Shown here one piece after another: positions 13,030-25,090 of a DNA stretch of 64,000 nucleotides (positions are counted from its first letter, which is position 1; each line of letters opens with the position of its first letter). The notes beneath the pieces are model-generated. The model saw only the letters and a list, made by a program, of their open reading frames with translations. It was not told where the DNA came from and did not search any database. The translations under genes and the position numbers were made by a program. The DNA is from Pectinophora gossypiella (lineage: Eukaryota > Arthropoda > Insecta > Lepidoptera > Gelechiidae), in contig NC_065433.1 in assembly GCF_024362695.1 (NCBI RefSeq), positions 27,685,700 through 27,749,699 of the forward strand, in the 5' to 3' direction.

Positions 13030-13265
13030 CATCATAGCTCGTGGCTCTAAACCACTGAATTCGACTTATGAGTTTGAATTCCTGTTTCGAGCACAGATAA
13101 TTGATATCACGTGGTTTCCAGGATTTGTGACCTGTTAATGGTAACAGGATCGCCCTCTATTGCATGGGACTTAAACATAGCTGGCGAGGAGTGCGTGGGT
13201 ATATAATAGATAATATACTATACACCTCTGCCTACCCCTTCGAAGATACAGGCGTGATGCTATGT
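13030..13265 (+). mobile_element. SINE-R copy
   Basis: CTCTAAACCACTGAATTCGA through CCTACCCCTTCGAAGATACA and AGGCGTGATGC matches the body and tail of SINE-R at 2.7-3.2 kb, here without insertions. Fragments of the tail in reverse lie at 6970-7040 and 36700-36745. Confidence 0.6.
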
Positions 13266-13317
13266 AATGTTATATTACAGTTTCGCGTCTAAACCATAGC
13301 ATAATACTCGCACACAC

Positions 13318-13342
13318 ACATACACACACACACACACACTTA
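13318..13342. repeat. CA microsatellite
   Basis: ACAC units with one interruption. Others: GA run at 51680-51700, TA runs at 20-36 and 52535-52553, AAAT run at 24775-24793. Confidence 0.8.
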
Positions 13343-14466
13343 AAAAGCCGAACCAGGAATAAAAAATGCTTAAAAATTGGAGACGAACTTAGGGTAGGTA
13401 CTTATTTTCCAGGGACGGATATCGTATCGCGTTCGCGCGGGGAACTGGAAGCTCGTAAAAGGATTATTAGGCGAATATTTTTCGGCGCAAGGTATCAGCG
13501 GCGGCGGTTGTTAGCGGCTCGTGCAAAGCCCAATTTGAAAAATGCAACATCCTGTAGAAACAACCGAAAGAAAGCGTCAAATTGACGCGCGCGCTTTTGT
13601 CCGTTGTCCTCCTTTCATTAGCAAATAGCTCGGCTTTTGTGTCATAATTTATTCTGTTCAAAGTTGACCTAGTTCGCGAGTGATCTCGCTTCCTCGCTCG
13701 CCACCATACATGGCAGCTTTTAATTACTCGCAACGACCATATATTGGAACAGGCACACTGGTACCAAGTGCTGAGATCAGAGAATGTTATCAACACCCTC
13801 CATTAATTCCGTGTTAATAGTAATTGCCTCTCATTTCTGTTCTCCTAATCTTCTTAACGTTATAAACCGCGAGGCTTCTTTGGGAAAATTTAACTTACGA
13901 AATCACACTGCAAAAGACTGTACTGCCAGGAATTACTTACCTACTTAGGTACCTGTCCGCGTCAGTCGGCATTGGTCCTTAGTACTGTTATCATATCACC
14001 ATGAACAAAAGTGTGTGGAATCGCACTGCTTACAAGTATATTAGCAACACATTTTGGTATTCTTTCACTTCCAAATAATAGTTACTTACCTCAATAAATA
14101 ATAGTTATTATATCTAATAGTACTAATCAAAGTTAAATAATAGTTACCTACACAAGTAAATTGTAGCTTTCTTATAACAAGCATTAACGTCTAAAGTCTT
14201 AGAAGTTTACATTTTAGCTACAGTATTCCGTAATTTTATATTCATAATTAGCACTTGCGCATTATGACCAAGCCTATAAAGTCGAACTTGTCTTAAGAAT
14301 GTACGCGGAGTACTATAGCGAACCCGAACATGCGGGAACAAATTCGACCTTATAATTATCCTTAAAAGTTTCTCTAGACTGTTCTTCATCCGCGCAATTC
14401 TTTAGTCGTCATAGTTTGTACAAATGTTGCAACACTAAATAAAATAGTTTTTTTATTTGTGCACAG

Positions 14467-17400
14467 AGCATCCTGGGCGAGTTCAACCGCGAGCAGGACG
14501 CGTTCATCAAGGGGCAGGAAAAGGGCGGAGGCGCCGCCGCCGTCGCGCCCTGGATCGGAGCACCCAACGAGGCGGCTCTCAAGGAGGAGTGCCTCTCGCT
14601 CTCCACTGTGAGTACTTCACCAACCCCACTGTCTACCCTACAGCTATCAAGAGAAGGGCGGTGGCGTCGCCGCCATCGCGCCCTGGATTGGAGTGCCCAA
14701 CGAGGCGCGCTCAAAAAGGAATATTTCTCGCTCTCCACAAAACATCTGAGGATCTAAAAACAATTGAGTTGTCCCGAAATTCTTAATTGAAGTCGAATAC
14801 CGTTGTGTGTAATCTTCTATCAGAGGTGTATTGAGCAATGGTTGTGATGGTAATATTATCTATCACTATTGACCCGCCTAATTCTGTAGTAATCAGGTTT
14901 TTTAAACAGAGCAAATCCTCGACATCATCGTTCTACACTTCCCCAACAATCATCCATTAGATCGACATAAACGTATAATGAATAACATCAAGACTTACTA
15001 AATACGCATCCTTTCCGAGAGTCCTCTTAGCTCAGCTCGTGTAGAACTCCTCTTCATTTCCAGCTCCTTTCAAGCTTTAGTGATTAAATCTTCGAGAAGC
15101 TATTGACGAACTAGTTCAAGTTGGATCTCGTAAACACCACTTAGATTCTCCGCTAGTCTCGCATGAGCCATCGATACGCGAGTTTGATTCAATTTGATGC
15201 TCCAAGCGCCAACAACTAGAACGGGAAATTGTCTCTTCAGCTAGCTTGTTACAAAGTTATTCAAGGATTGGTTACCACCAGTTACTGAAAAGCCACGTAT
15301 TTGGATACGAACTATTGTTCTAATCAAGTTAAATATAGTTAACATAATCATGTATTTAATTTACTCCTAGCTTCATGTCGTGTCTTATCAAGAGTAACTC
15401 AAACTAGGAGGAGTAAAATATAATTAGGAATACCTATAAAACTGCTTTTCCATCTAGTTAATTCCTGACGATTTTCTATTCGCCGTACCTTCACACTGAC
15501 TTAGCGGGAATCCTGTATAGCAGACATTTTAAACCAGCTTAATTTGTTTCGTAACTCGCTAAGTGTGGCCGTAGTCCTGTCATGTGGCCGCTTGTGGCAG
15601 TTGCCGAGTTATGTGGCCGTTTATGGCACTTCCTGTGTGACGGGCACAATACCGGCCACGGTTAGACAGTTCTGAAGGGTGGTTACACTGGACTCTGATA
15701 CTGTTAGAGGAGCTTTAGAATCTGCATTCATAATCAGTTTACTGTTCATTGAACAACTCAAGTTTATCGTTTTTGCTTTGTTTGTGTTGACTGTTTCTTT
15801 CGTTTCGTCTGTGTCAGTCATTGTATTTATTTTTTTAGTCTATGTTGTGTTTCATATAGTCACTTTGGCGTTCTCACATAATACACATAATCTTTCTTAT
15901 GGTAGGCTTATTTTGAATGTGCAATATATTCCAGGATCGGCGAAACTTCGTGCGCGCCCCGCCGGCCGGGGTCGAGTTCGACTTCGACTACGACAAGATG
16001 TACCCGGTGGCTGTCGCCATCATGGGCGAGGACCCTAACCTCGAGAAGATGCGCTTCGAGCTCGTGCCGAAGGTGTAAGTACTCCTATATATTTGCTTTA
16101 ACATATTGGGAAGAGAGAAAAAGGGATTCGCGCGTAAACGTTGAAGTGGACTGAACAAATACTAATCGGAAGACAACCTGAGTCCTAAGATAGATGTGAT
16201 GAACTTTATGGCGACAGGGGATCGGTCCCTCATGTATGTCACTCTGACAAGTACCTGAACAGATTCTCAAATGTACTGTATCTCGAGTAGACAAACTGCA
16301 CTACACTGTTGAGATACTCGAACCCGGTGCATATTAATATAATACGTACACGATTACGTTATAATCATCATCATTCTCCTGTCCTTATCCCGCTCTAGGT
16401 GTGGTCGACACAACATGTATTCCTCTTCCATTCGTTTCTGTCAGTCGTCACATTAACAAGAAATTACAACGCTATATTCGTTCCAAATGAACAATCACAC
16501 AGATAAATACATTTTTTAATTTAACTTTGTACAACTCGCGATCGATTGTCGCATTACCTCCATATTCGGAGAAAAAGCTTACATTATTATATTTGTTACT
16601 CTTTACAATCTAATATAATTTTTATTACAATAAGTAATTATTTATTTCGCTTAACGAATTCTCAAGTCGTTTTATCTGAAGTTGCAGTTCCTTATTCTAT
16701 TATCCACATTTTCCTACTACTATTATCTCCGTATTTAATAAACAGTGTGCAATCGCTTCATTTCTAAATGATTTATTGAGTTATTCCAAAAAATGTACTC
16801 GGTAAAAGTAATCAGTAAAATTCTTTAACTCCTTAAAATACCTTTACTAATTTTAAGGTGATTATTAAGCGGGTCTCTCCACCCTTCAGTCTACAGTACA
16901 CGGGTACATGCATTAAGTGAAATATTATATTAATGTTACATGCGCCTCGCGTGTGTTCATTCGCACTTGCGCCGTATAGTTATCAAATTACTAACGGGTG
17001 TAATTTGTTCGGCCAATTCGTGCTCGAGGGTTTTATTTTCACTCGTTTACACCATAGCTACTTAATGTTTACATTTAGGAAATTGCTTTTTAATTTAAAC
17101 ATTACTTTCCTGTTGTTTTGTAGAACCTATAAGGTAGATAAGAACAAGATATTTTTAATGTTCAGTTCATTTGTAAATATCTTTTTCTTCTTTATAGCAA
17201 GATACGTTTTGCTTAGGGTTACAATTATAAGATCCCGACCTCAGCAAGTAACAAATACATCCACACCTAGGAAGCTCACGGCTCGCCCCCTTTCGAAGAG
17301 ATCAATTCGGATCAGCCGTGTTTCGCATTATTGTATTTGCGAGTTTTTCGCTATGAAGTATGTGCTTTGTTTTCATGCGATTGAATTTCACTGATTGGAT

Positions 17401-20400
17401 TTTGTTTGTGTCATCACAAAGCAGTACCATTAGTACCATGCTATAAGTACCATTCCGTTTATTTGCTTATCGAGATTTTTTATCATCGGAAAAACATGAT
17501 TCTATCTCTCTAGCCTAATGTGTCCCACTGTTTGGCAATGGCTCCCTTCCTGCTTTTCATCCTTTTTTGCCCTGAGCAATCTCTCTCCACTTAGCGTTAT
17601 TATTCATATTAAATAAGGTTTTGGTTTTCATAGTTACCCATGCTTATGCGAACATTGACATGGCCATTGCGAATAACTTGCTTAATTATTTTAGATCTAA
17701 ACTTTGCACAGTCATCCTAACAAATGATAACATTCCATCGACAAACACAAAACAATTAGGAGCATGAAGTATTTTGTTAAAGGCTCCCCAACAGAACATC
17801 AAAGCTTTTGAAAAATGTGTAACAAATCTACTTTCTTTTGCTTTTATCCCGAATTAAGGTCGTATTTTTTTTCCCTATCAGCCGTCACTTTCACTTTTAC
17901 CCCAATCTGTTCACCATTTTAGACCTTCGATTTCCCCTTCATATTGCTACCAATAATTTTACTCCTTTCATAATCTGTTCACATGTGACCATCATGGACT
18001 AATATCAGGTTATTTTATTTTTTATTTATTGATGACTTTTATTTTCTACGTCTTATATATCCAAAGCCATTTTTAATTCTTTTAAAACTCAAATTCAGCT
18101 GGGCGTAACTTGTGACTATAAGTATGTTCACATATACTAGATTATTTAACTGATCTTCGCGTGATATTAATCTAACAACATAAAAAAACAAATATTACAA
18201 ATGTTGATGTTTGTCTGTCTGTTTGTCATAATTAAAACACATAATAACGGGTTCTTACCGCGTTTAAATGGGGATATGAGACTCCCGATATTAAACGCGG
18301 TAAGAACCCGTTATTATGTGTTTTAATTATGACAAACAGACACGTAAACTTAAAACAATGTCTGTTTGTCCTTAGAATCACGGAGGAGAACTTCTGGCGG
18401 AACTACTTCTACCGCCTGTCGCTGATCTGCCAGGCCAACGAGGCCGACGCCGCCGCCAGCCGCCAGACCAGCGCCGACGACTCCCAGGGTTAGTAGCATA
18501 CTCCTATACTTATCATCATCACCCTCATCATCAAATGAATCACTATCAAAACCCTAGTCATTGTCAGCAGCTGGTAGGATTACTGTAGGCTGGCAGGGTT
18601 TGTAGATTTACTTTGTTCCCGTGACCCGCTTCTCGGGAATTAAAAACACGTAATCCACAAATGACTGGCTCAGACATGTTGAAACCAATGTCCTTGAAGT
18701 ACTCAATTAAGTATGAAGGATTCAATAAGCACAAACGTCATCAAAGTCAAAGGAACGGTAGTTTCAGATATGCACTTGAATATTTCTGGTGTGGAGGTGG
18801 CGTCACGATGTTTTCTTTCACTTCACACTACTAATTGAAAGATCAGTGACTCAATATTTCTCGACGAGCCTGATCTCAAAATCTCAATTTAAATTTTGGC
18901 GCTTACCTTCAGTGATTTGACACCGAAAGTTTTCGTTTTCATTTGTTTCAAATTTTATAAAATACTGAATTGTTATTGAAACTTGCAAAGAAAAGTTATA
19001 TCTACCCCAATATACAGAAGTTTTTGGAACTATACATCAGCACATTGACGAGCTCGATCATAAAGTATGAACCCGTGATGTAAATATCCCTGTAAATACT
19101 GTTGCTGTTATTTCACCGCTACCTGTTTTGTATTTTGATTTTATTTTGTTATTTTATGTTCCCGTTCCCGTATTCAGACGATAAGTCCTCCAGTGAGAGT
19201 GTCGTAGAGAAGGCGAATACTCAGGAGTCGATCGACGACGTCAAGCAAAGAATAAAATCTTTGAAAGTCGATAGGGAGAATGACGACGGTAAGAACGCAG
19301 GCTTTCTCTCTCACACCTTAACACTAACTAATTTAACAAAGGGAGACACATAACCATATGTCACTTGTAGTCCACAAACTGGATACTTCTGGACACGAAC
19401 GACTAACATTCCACAGCTTCTAGGATATAGGATAGGAATATACTACACGTTTTAATTTTAAAAGTATTACTAGAAACGTTACACTTAAACCCGATGAGAA
19501 TAGTTCTCCAATTGTTACACTTCTAAACTAACCTAACTAAACCAGGGATCACAAAGTATTTTTTCTGGTATGTCCCTACCGAGAAGAGAGAACCTGGGAC
19601 TTCCAGATCGTGAGCTCAACACTCAACCACTTTCCACGAAGCACGGTGTTGTTACACAGAAGTTGCAAAAATATTAGGACCTATATTATGCAGTCAGATG
19701 ACCATTATGCCTGTAAGAGATATCGCCGGAGTCAAGAAATGAATCAAACGTAATGTTTATTAAATTATATTGCAAAGGTTGCTATTTCAACTGGTTTACT
19801 CTCAACTGAAACAGTTTCATAAGTCAGACAACAAGGGATGCGGCGTCTTTACTGTACCTAGTCATTAGTTTGTTTCATTTTGTTCAGTTGCCATACTTTC
19901 ATTGCACACGTAGCCATATTATTTAGTTCAGTTAGTTCTGGTTTCGTTTCATTTCCCAACAAATTCAAGACATTTTCTAGAACTAACGTTTACGACACCG
20001 AATAACCAACTTTGAGGAATAATGTAGCGCAAGTTTTGCATGCTGGTTTTTCATAATTTATTTTATATTTATTGTATCGCAAATGCAAGATTACAAGTAC
20101 TTTTATGCCCACAGTCATGTGATATTTATTTAAGACCTGATGTCCAAGAACGCACTTACAAGACACCACAGACCCTTACAGACGTCGTATAGATTGTTAC
20201 TAGTCTAGACTGTATGTTCTTGCTTGACTATATGAATGCTAAACGCCATGTTTTTTCTCCCCGGGATGCAGCTTAAGCGCCGCACGGACAACAGAGAGGC
20301 ATCGCAATCACAAAGCGTCTCAACACCTATTGTCCGGTTCTATATGGTATCCACGTAGTTTTACTTACGATTTTACATGTAATCATGCTTTTAATATAGA

Positions 20401-23206
20401 CTCATTTCGATGGCACATTTTATATATTAACAGTATATTAATGAGTGTTTCTTTGATTGTGGAAGTCATTGTAGCAGGTTTGGACGACAGCAAGTAGCCG
20501 GGCGAGTGAGTAGCACAGGAGCGTGGATAGCTTATAGAACTGTCGGTACTCGGTCGTACGAGGCTTGCGATAACAATGTATCATGCGTTGTACCAGCTCT
20601 CATTCTGAATTGTTTCCATCTTGACAAAGTAATGCCACGTCCGTCCGCGTGCTCCGGCCCGGCGCCGCCCGCAGCCGCCTGGCTCGCCGCCGCCTCCAAA
20701 CCTGCCCCGGTCGTGGCATTACCTTGTCAGCTCTCTCACCTGTATCACTGTTAATCCTCTCACATTTCTTATATTTTCAAACGTTACTATAATATATGTA
20801 AGATCTACTATGTTTGCCATTTGTTTTTAACTTTAAAAGTTTATAGTCTATATCACTATTGCGTCATATCTACATCGTTGTTGTTAACTCGTGTTTCATA
20901 TACGATTAATGAATGTTAAATGACAATATAGCTTCTTTGTCCCCAATCGAAGGATATATATGATATGAAATTGTATATATTTATAATTTATATAACTGTT
21001 GTCTATCTCTATCTCTCAGGTCTGTATTTCAATAGCTCCGTCTCTGTCGTTACGTTGCGCGTGTGGTCTACAATGATCGTTCCCGAGGCTTTCAGTTACG
21101 GCTATTGAAGTAAAGTCCACGATTGACCTGTACACTCTACATCTCAATGGATATATTTTAATGTCTACTGAATGTTACATATATGTCTAAGTATCGATAA
21201 GGTTACATAACTATAAAGTCACACAGTTCATTATGGTTCGGCTCAGTAGCGTTAATAATAAGTACTTCCTATCTTATTGTTCAGGTTTTGACATTGCTAC
21301 TGGTTCTTGTATTGTAAACCCCACCCCCCCCCCGCTTCCGTCTGAGTGCCGCCGCTACTGTCTGCATCCTGTTTGTTTCACTTCGCTTTTATTTCTCAAA
21401 GTTGGTCTTCATTATGTTTGTTACGATTATTTGATCTACTTTGTATTTCGTGCATCGCGTAGCAATGTTAAAACTTACCTTTTTGTACATACCCTGTGTT
21501 GTCAGAGCGAACGCCTTCACAGGCACCAGTGTGTGGCGCGCCGAGCCGCGGCCGGCGGCGCCGGCGCGGGGGCGCAGGCCCGGGCCGTCAGCGGCTCGGC
21601 GCGCCACCAGCCGCGACATATCACTCATGGGTGACAGTCAATTAACTCCCACTCGAACTGCCGTTTTAACACCTGCATTTGGAACCCTGTCGCTGACAAC
21701 ACATCTCTCCCCGTTTGTTTTGTAATTATTTACAACTAGATTAGGACGTCAATATTATATTCGAGGACAAGTATTCCAGTGTTATAAAAGTTGTGTAGAC
21801 TTATAGTTGGTAATGAAGTAACTCATCTATATATTGAGCAAGTACCGTAAGGTGATACTACTGGCCTAGCAGTCGCCGCGAGCTGGTCGCTTCGTACTGT
21901 ACTCGCTTGCGTGCGCGCGTGCGCACCGCGACTTGTGTCCCCCCCGCCCCCTCTAAGGGGAGACTCTCTCGATCTAAATAATGTGGCTATCGTGTGTCCG
22001 TCACGTGTCAGGCCGGCTGCACTATATCTCGCAGACTCCAACACACAATATGTTTCCACGCCGACACAGTAATGATATCTGCATCTCTACAGTATTCAAT
22101 ATCTAAATGTTTTAATGGCATAATGAAGTGACGTAGTTCCTCGTTATTTAGTTTATAATAATCTGATGTATTAGCGGCAGAGTAGACGTGACACTTTTTA
22201 TTGTCAACTTGAACATTGTTTAGAAAATTACAACGTATTAATAGTTAATAATGAAAATTGGCATTTATAGTTAGTTATTATGAATTGAAATAATTATATT
22301 ATTCTAAAATAATATTGGTGTTGTTATTTGACACTTTAGTAGAATAGTTTAGTGATTTGTTGTTCCCTTTTTTGTTTATTTTAAATATTGTACAACTTGA
22401 GTACACACCGGCTGAAACGCTAGGAAACACGTTTTATTAACAAAACTATAAAGGGAAAGTTTCCACTTGAACTAATTGACATGAGATAAGTAATTCATTA
22501 TTTATAAGAAAACATAATTTATGTTTGTTACCAGCACTCATTATCACCGGATGGTTTGATCACGGGGTGTGTTGTGTGTTATTCGTAGGTTGTGTACTTG
22601 ATAAACAACCGTGACGTACGCAAATACGGGTGTTTATGGTGTGGCAATATTACGGTTGATAAGTAAATCGAAAAAAAAAAATGCCAATCTCTGAAAAAAG
22701 TTGAAGGTTTTGTCATATAAAATCGAAAGAGTTAGCAAGTTAATTTAAATGAAATCACCCAATATGACATAAATTTTCGTTTAATTACGATTAATTAACA
22801 CAATTATTTATTTATTAACACAGTAATTACCTATATAGGTAACATATTTAATAAACATCGGCGAATATTACGTCCTATCGGGTGATTTCATTTACATTAG
22901 CAGTGATAATCCAAAACTTGCAGTCTTTCGATTTTCTTGATAAGAAGTATCTTTTAATTAGTTATGCAATAATCACAAGATTATTCTATTTTTTTTTTAC
23001 GGAAAAGTGTGAGGGCATGATATTGTCACACCACAAGCCCGCCACACGGTGTCAATTCTGACCTCAACGGGCTTGGTGTTTCAGAGCAATGGGAGAAGGA
23101 GTTGGAAGCAGAGTTGAAGGAATACGAGGTTGTGGCCGAGAAGACGGACGACAAGTGGGAGAAGGAGTGTGACGACCTGCTGGGAGACGACGTGGACCTC
23201 AAGTAA
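14467..23206 (+). CDS. Sap47: Synapse-associated protein with BSD domain (Sap47/SYAP1 family), 3' part of gene
   Basis: Five exons join in frame: 14467-14607, 15935-16074, 18376-18488, 19178-19288 and 23085-23206 (stop TAA). They encode 208 residues and all introns are GT-AG. Exon 1 reads SILGEFNREQDAFIKG followed by a Gly/Ala-rich stretch and APWIG, which matches the middle of SYAP1-type proteins. Exons 2 and 3 carry the BSD domain (about residues 48-110), with RAPPAGVEFDFDYDKMYP and the signature Phe-Trp pair in ENFWRNYFYRLSLI. The end is acidic and probably coiled-coil (QWEKELEAELKEYEVV). The family is known for roles at presynaptic terminals in flies and in Akt/TORC2-linked signalling in mammals; the role here is inferred. 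The N-terminal exons are not visible: exon 1 has a clean acceptor (gcacag) in phase 0 and no initiator, so the gene starts upstream, perhaps outside the window. Exon 4 (111 bp) could be skipped in frame. Coding DNA is far more GC-rich than its introns. Confidence 0.9.
14643..14738 (+). pseudogene. Broken tandem copy of Sap47 exon 14467-14607
   Basis: Starting 36 bp after the donor of exon 1, about 95 bp repeat the 3' two thirds of that exon at high identity, including the bases encoding EKGGG, APWIG and PNEA and the final CTCTCGCTCTCCAC. The copy has a short deletion near its start (ATCAAGAGAAGG against ATCAAGGGGCAGGAAAAGG). A 1-base deletion after GAGGCG shifts the frame, and there is no GTGAGT donor after the last shared base (CCACAAAAC instead). 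It is most simply a decayed partial tandem exon duplication, not a usable alternative exon. Confidence 0.8.
15545..15640 (+). repeat. Short degenerate tandem repeat (GTGGCCG units)
   Basis: Three imperfect units of roughly 25-32 bp each begin GTGGCCG (GTGGCCGTAGTC, GTGGCCGCTTGTGGCA, GTGGCCGTTTATGGCA), in the intron about 300 bp before Sap47 exon 2. Confidence 0.5.
16366..16450. repeat. Dispersed lepidopteran-type repeat fragment in Sap47 intron
   Basis: The segment starts with an ATCATC run and continues CTCCTGTCCTTATCCC, GGTGTGGTCGACACAACATG and TCTGTCAGTCGTCA. I recognise this as a common repeat type of moth genomes, from general familiarity rather than a second copy in the window. Confidence 0.35.
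18218..18341. mobile_element. Hairpin MITE with arms of about 50 bp, 35 bp before a Sap47 exon
   Basis: The left arm (18218-18267) and right arm (18291-18341) are essentially perfect reverse complements around a 23-base loop, with core AACGGGTTCTTACCGCG. Related single arms lie at 12060-12095 and 63820-63838, so this is a dispersed foldback element. It sits in the intron directly upstream of the exon starting at 18376. Confidence 0.75.
20478..20497 (+). other. Candidate alternative 3'-terminal exon of Sap47 (GLDDSK-stop)
   Basis: An acceptor (gtagcag) at 20471-20477 is in the right phase for the G left by the donor at 19288 or at 18488. Splicing there would add GLDDSK and then TAG. The polypyrimidine tract is weak. 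Seen: acceptor, phase and stop. Inferred: that it is used. Confidence 0.25.
21020..21108 (+). other. Candidate alternative 3'-terminal exon of Sap47 (29-residue tail)
   Basis: A strong acceptor (tctatctctatctctcag) ends at 21019. In the phase set by Sap47 exons 3 and 4 it opens 29 codons beginning GLYFNSSVSVV and ending AFSYGY before TGA at 21106-21108. The open frame is longer than expected by chance in this AT-rich intron, but I recognise no domain. It could equally be intron. Confidence 0.3.
21535..21605. repeat. GC-rich perfect inverted repeat in the last Sap47 intron
   Basis: GGCGCGCCGAGCCGC at 21535-21549 is exactly complementary to 21591-21605. The 41 bases between are almost all G or C and contain a second, shorter near-palindrome. 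The surrounding intron is AT-rich. RNA from either strand could form a very stable hairpin. An acceptor-like site (tgtgttgtcag, ending 21514) precedes it and two frames are open across it, so an alternative exon is possible but unproven. Confidence 0.7.
22721..22935. mobile_element. AT-rich MITE-like inverted repeat in the last Sap47 intron
   Basis: AAATGAAATCACCC (about 22747-22760) is mirrored by GGGTGATTTCATTT (22880-22893). Outer segments (ATCGAAAGA against TCTTTCGAT) also pair loosely. No coding capacity. No clear target duplication was read. Confidence 0.45.
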
Positions 23207-24795
23207 ACTGACCTGGGACGACCTGCAGTCTGAACACACCTTTTTATGTACTGTGTTACTATTGAATTTTTGAGCTCGCGTTCCGTTCGTTGTTGAACAT
23301 GGTTCTCCTGTGTGACGGTTTTGTTTTTGGTACGTGTTTATAGAGACCTTTATTTTTTGCGGCAGTGATACATGTGTGCTGTAAGTGTATACCTCGCCTC
23401 GGCTAAAAAAATGGCAGAAAACTTATAGTGTAAAGCTTGCCCAAAAGCAACACCCATCTATAAAATTTCTTTAAATGGTTAAGTGGACTATCACCACAAA
23501 CTATGGCTCACCTTTTGTGCTGTTCTAAGTGCCCTAACCCCTGCACTATTAAACACCTTTACGAAGTCACTGACAATGCCGTAAGCGTGGCCAATGTTCA
23601 GCAAAAATTTAGTATCGACTCGCAAAAAAGAAGAATGGTGTCTAGTAGCTGTGCTACTGAGGATAACTTCAGAGCCCTAAAGGTTTAGTTCCCACCACAA
23701 CCAAAATCTTTACGATATGTCCTGGCATGATAGGCTGTCGATAGTTACATATCAGCTAGAGAGGTGAAACAGTTTTGAACTAACGAGTTATTTTTAAAGA
23801 AAACTTTTTTTTAATAGAAGATTATTTATTCTAAAGAAGATTTTATTAGTAAAATCCTATTGTCAATTGAAAAGTACTAAGTATAAAACATTAATTCTTG
23901 CCAAAGATGACAAATTCGGAAAACTCTTTGAAGCGTAGTACTTAGTTCATCTTGCGGATGTACCTCTGACTACCCCATTAGGGTACATAGTCGTCAGCTT
24001 GTGTTTTATGTATGATGATAAATTCCTTATTGACGATCGGGCATCTGTTATTTGAGGATTGAGTTCCATTTAGTAATCGAAAAAGGTGTGTTCCGGCGAC
24101 CCTGCTGGGATGGTAACGCGATGGCTATGGGAAAGCTCAATTTTTTCTTATGAATGTAAGTACATAAGTGTAATGAAGAAATACGCATTTAATTATATAC
24201 CTACAGTAGAAGCTTTGTTGATAAAATTGCAAATCATCGAATAATATTCGGTGTGTTTCGGTCTTTGTATAAAAAATCGCATTTGGAATTTTCTCTATTT
24301 TCTAGGTTAACATAATATTACCTATATGCGCAATTTCAATCTTAGGGTATAGCTTTTGTACACAACAATAACATTGAATGAAATATTTTAGACGGACTAG
24401 GTCGAAATAATAATTTTGCATACTAATTTATTTTATTGTACATTTGTTATTTATAATTTTATCATAACCCCGTTTCTTTGTAAATAGTTTTTTAATCCCT
24501 CGGAGTAGAGAATTAATAAATATTAAATGTTTTTTTAAAGAAGTAAATTGTAATTTAGTTAAGATCTCCTTTGACATTTTATTTATTTTATGATCGCAAG
24601 TGTGGAGATATTCAGTTTGTTTTCGTATTATGTAGATTATTTTCATTTTATGTAAAATGTTATTTGAGAGGCCTACCTGAGAGAGTTCTATAGAGTTAGT
24701 TTGAGTTGTAAGGCCCGCGGTAGACTGTAGCTGGTAGTATTGTTGTAAGCAAACATTCCTGTACCGTGGATATAAATAAATAAATAAATAAACGT
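23207..24795 (+). terminator. Likely Sap47 3' UTR and poly(A) signals
   Basis: The stretch after the stop has no further exon. Clustered AATAAA signals lie at 24775-24793 within an AAAT microsatellite. An earlier ATTAAA is at about 23548, inside a repeat block shared with 28.6 kb. Which signal is used cannot be read from the sequence. Confidence 0.35.
23521..23645 (+). repeat. Repeat block N in Sap47 3' flank
   Basis: GTGCCCTAACCCCTGCACTA, TGACAATGCCGTAAGCGTGG and CAGCAAAAATTTAGT are matched at 28625-28745. Confidence 0.65.
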
Positions 24796-24869
24796 ATTCT
24801 CATCACAATGGCCTGGTGTTTTAATTATTTTTTCGCAAAATAAACCAAAAAGACGATACAGTTACTAAG

Positions 24870-25090
24870 ATTGAGAAGGGAATGTTAAGTTGGTTTGGAC
24901 ACAGAGCGGATGAAGGATAATGAAAGCAGTATATAAAGCGACGGTTGGTGGTAGGCCTGGCCGAGGAAGACCTAGAAGGACGTACATTGATCAAATTTTA
25001 GATATTTTTAGAAAAGGTTCAGTACGATCTACTCTGCTTACCCGGGTAGGAAATTAGCGTGAGTTTATGTATGTAGGTATGTGTAATAAA
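24870..25090 (+). mobile_element. Decayed LINE ORF2 C-terminus
   Basis: With two stops allowed, the frame reads KIEKGMLSWFGHRADE, then VGGRPGRGRPRRTYIDQI, then RSTLLTRV and a stop. This is the usual closing block of a LINE reverse transcriptase. It is followed by a tail with GTGAGTTTATGTATGTAGG. Confidence 0.65.

Larger units (their letters stand above)
10880..14466. other. No exon recognised; patches of high GC
   Basis: CpG-rich patches at about 11440-11600, 12300-12410 and 13400-13580 could be regulatory for Sap47 or contain undetected 5' exons. I found no initiator plus donor that fits the phase of the exon at 14467. Confidence 0.4.

Noticed and set aside
13467..13796. 109-codon minus-strand ORF
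   Set aside because: No recognisable motif and no related sequence elsewhere in the window. It covers a CpG-rich patch that favours open frames.
14409..14838. Antisense and alternate-frame ORFs over Sap47 exon 1 and its copy
   Set aside because: Shadows of the GC-rich true exon and its duplicate; the family motifs are only in the sense frame.
16933..17394. 153-codon ORF in a Sap47 intron
   Set aside because: AT-driven composition, no motif, no splice signals in register, and it lies wholly in the intron before the exon at 18376.
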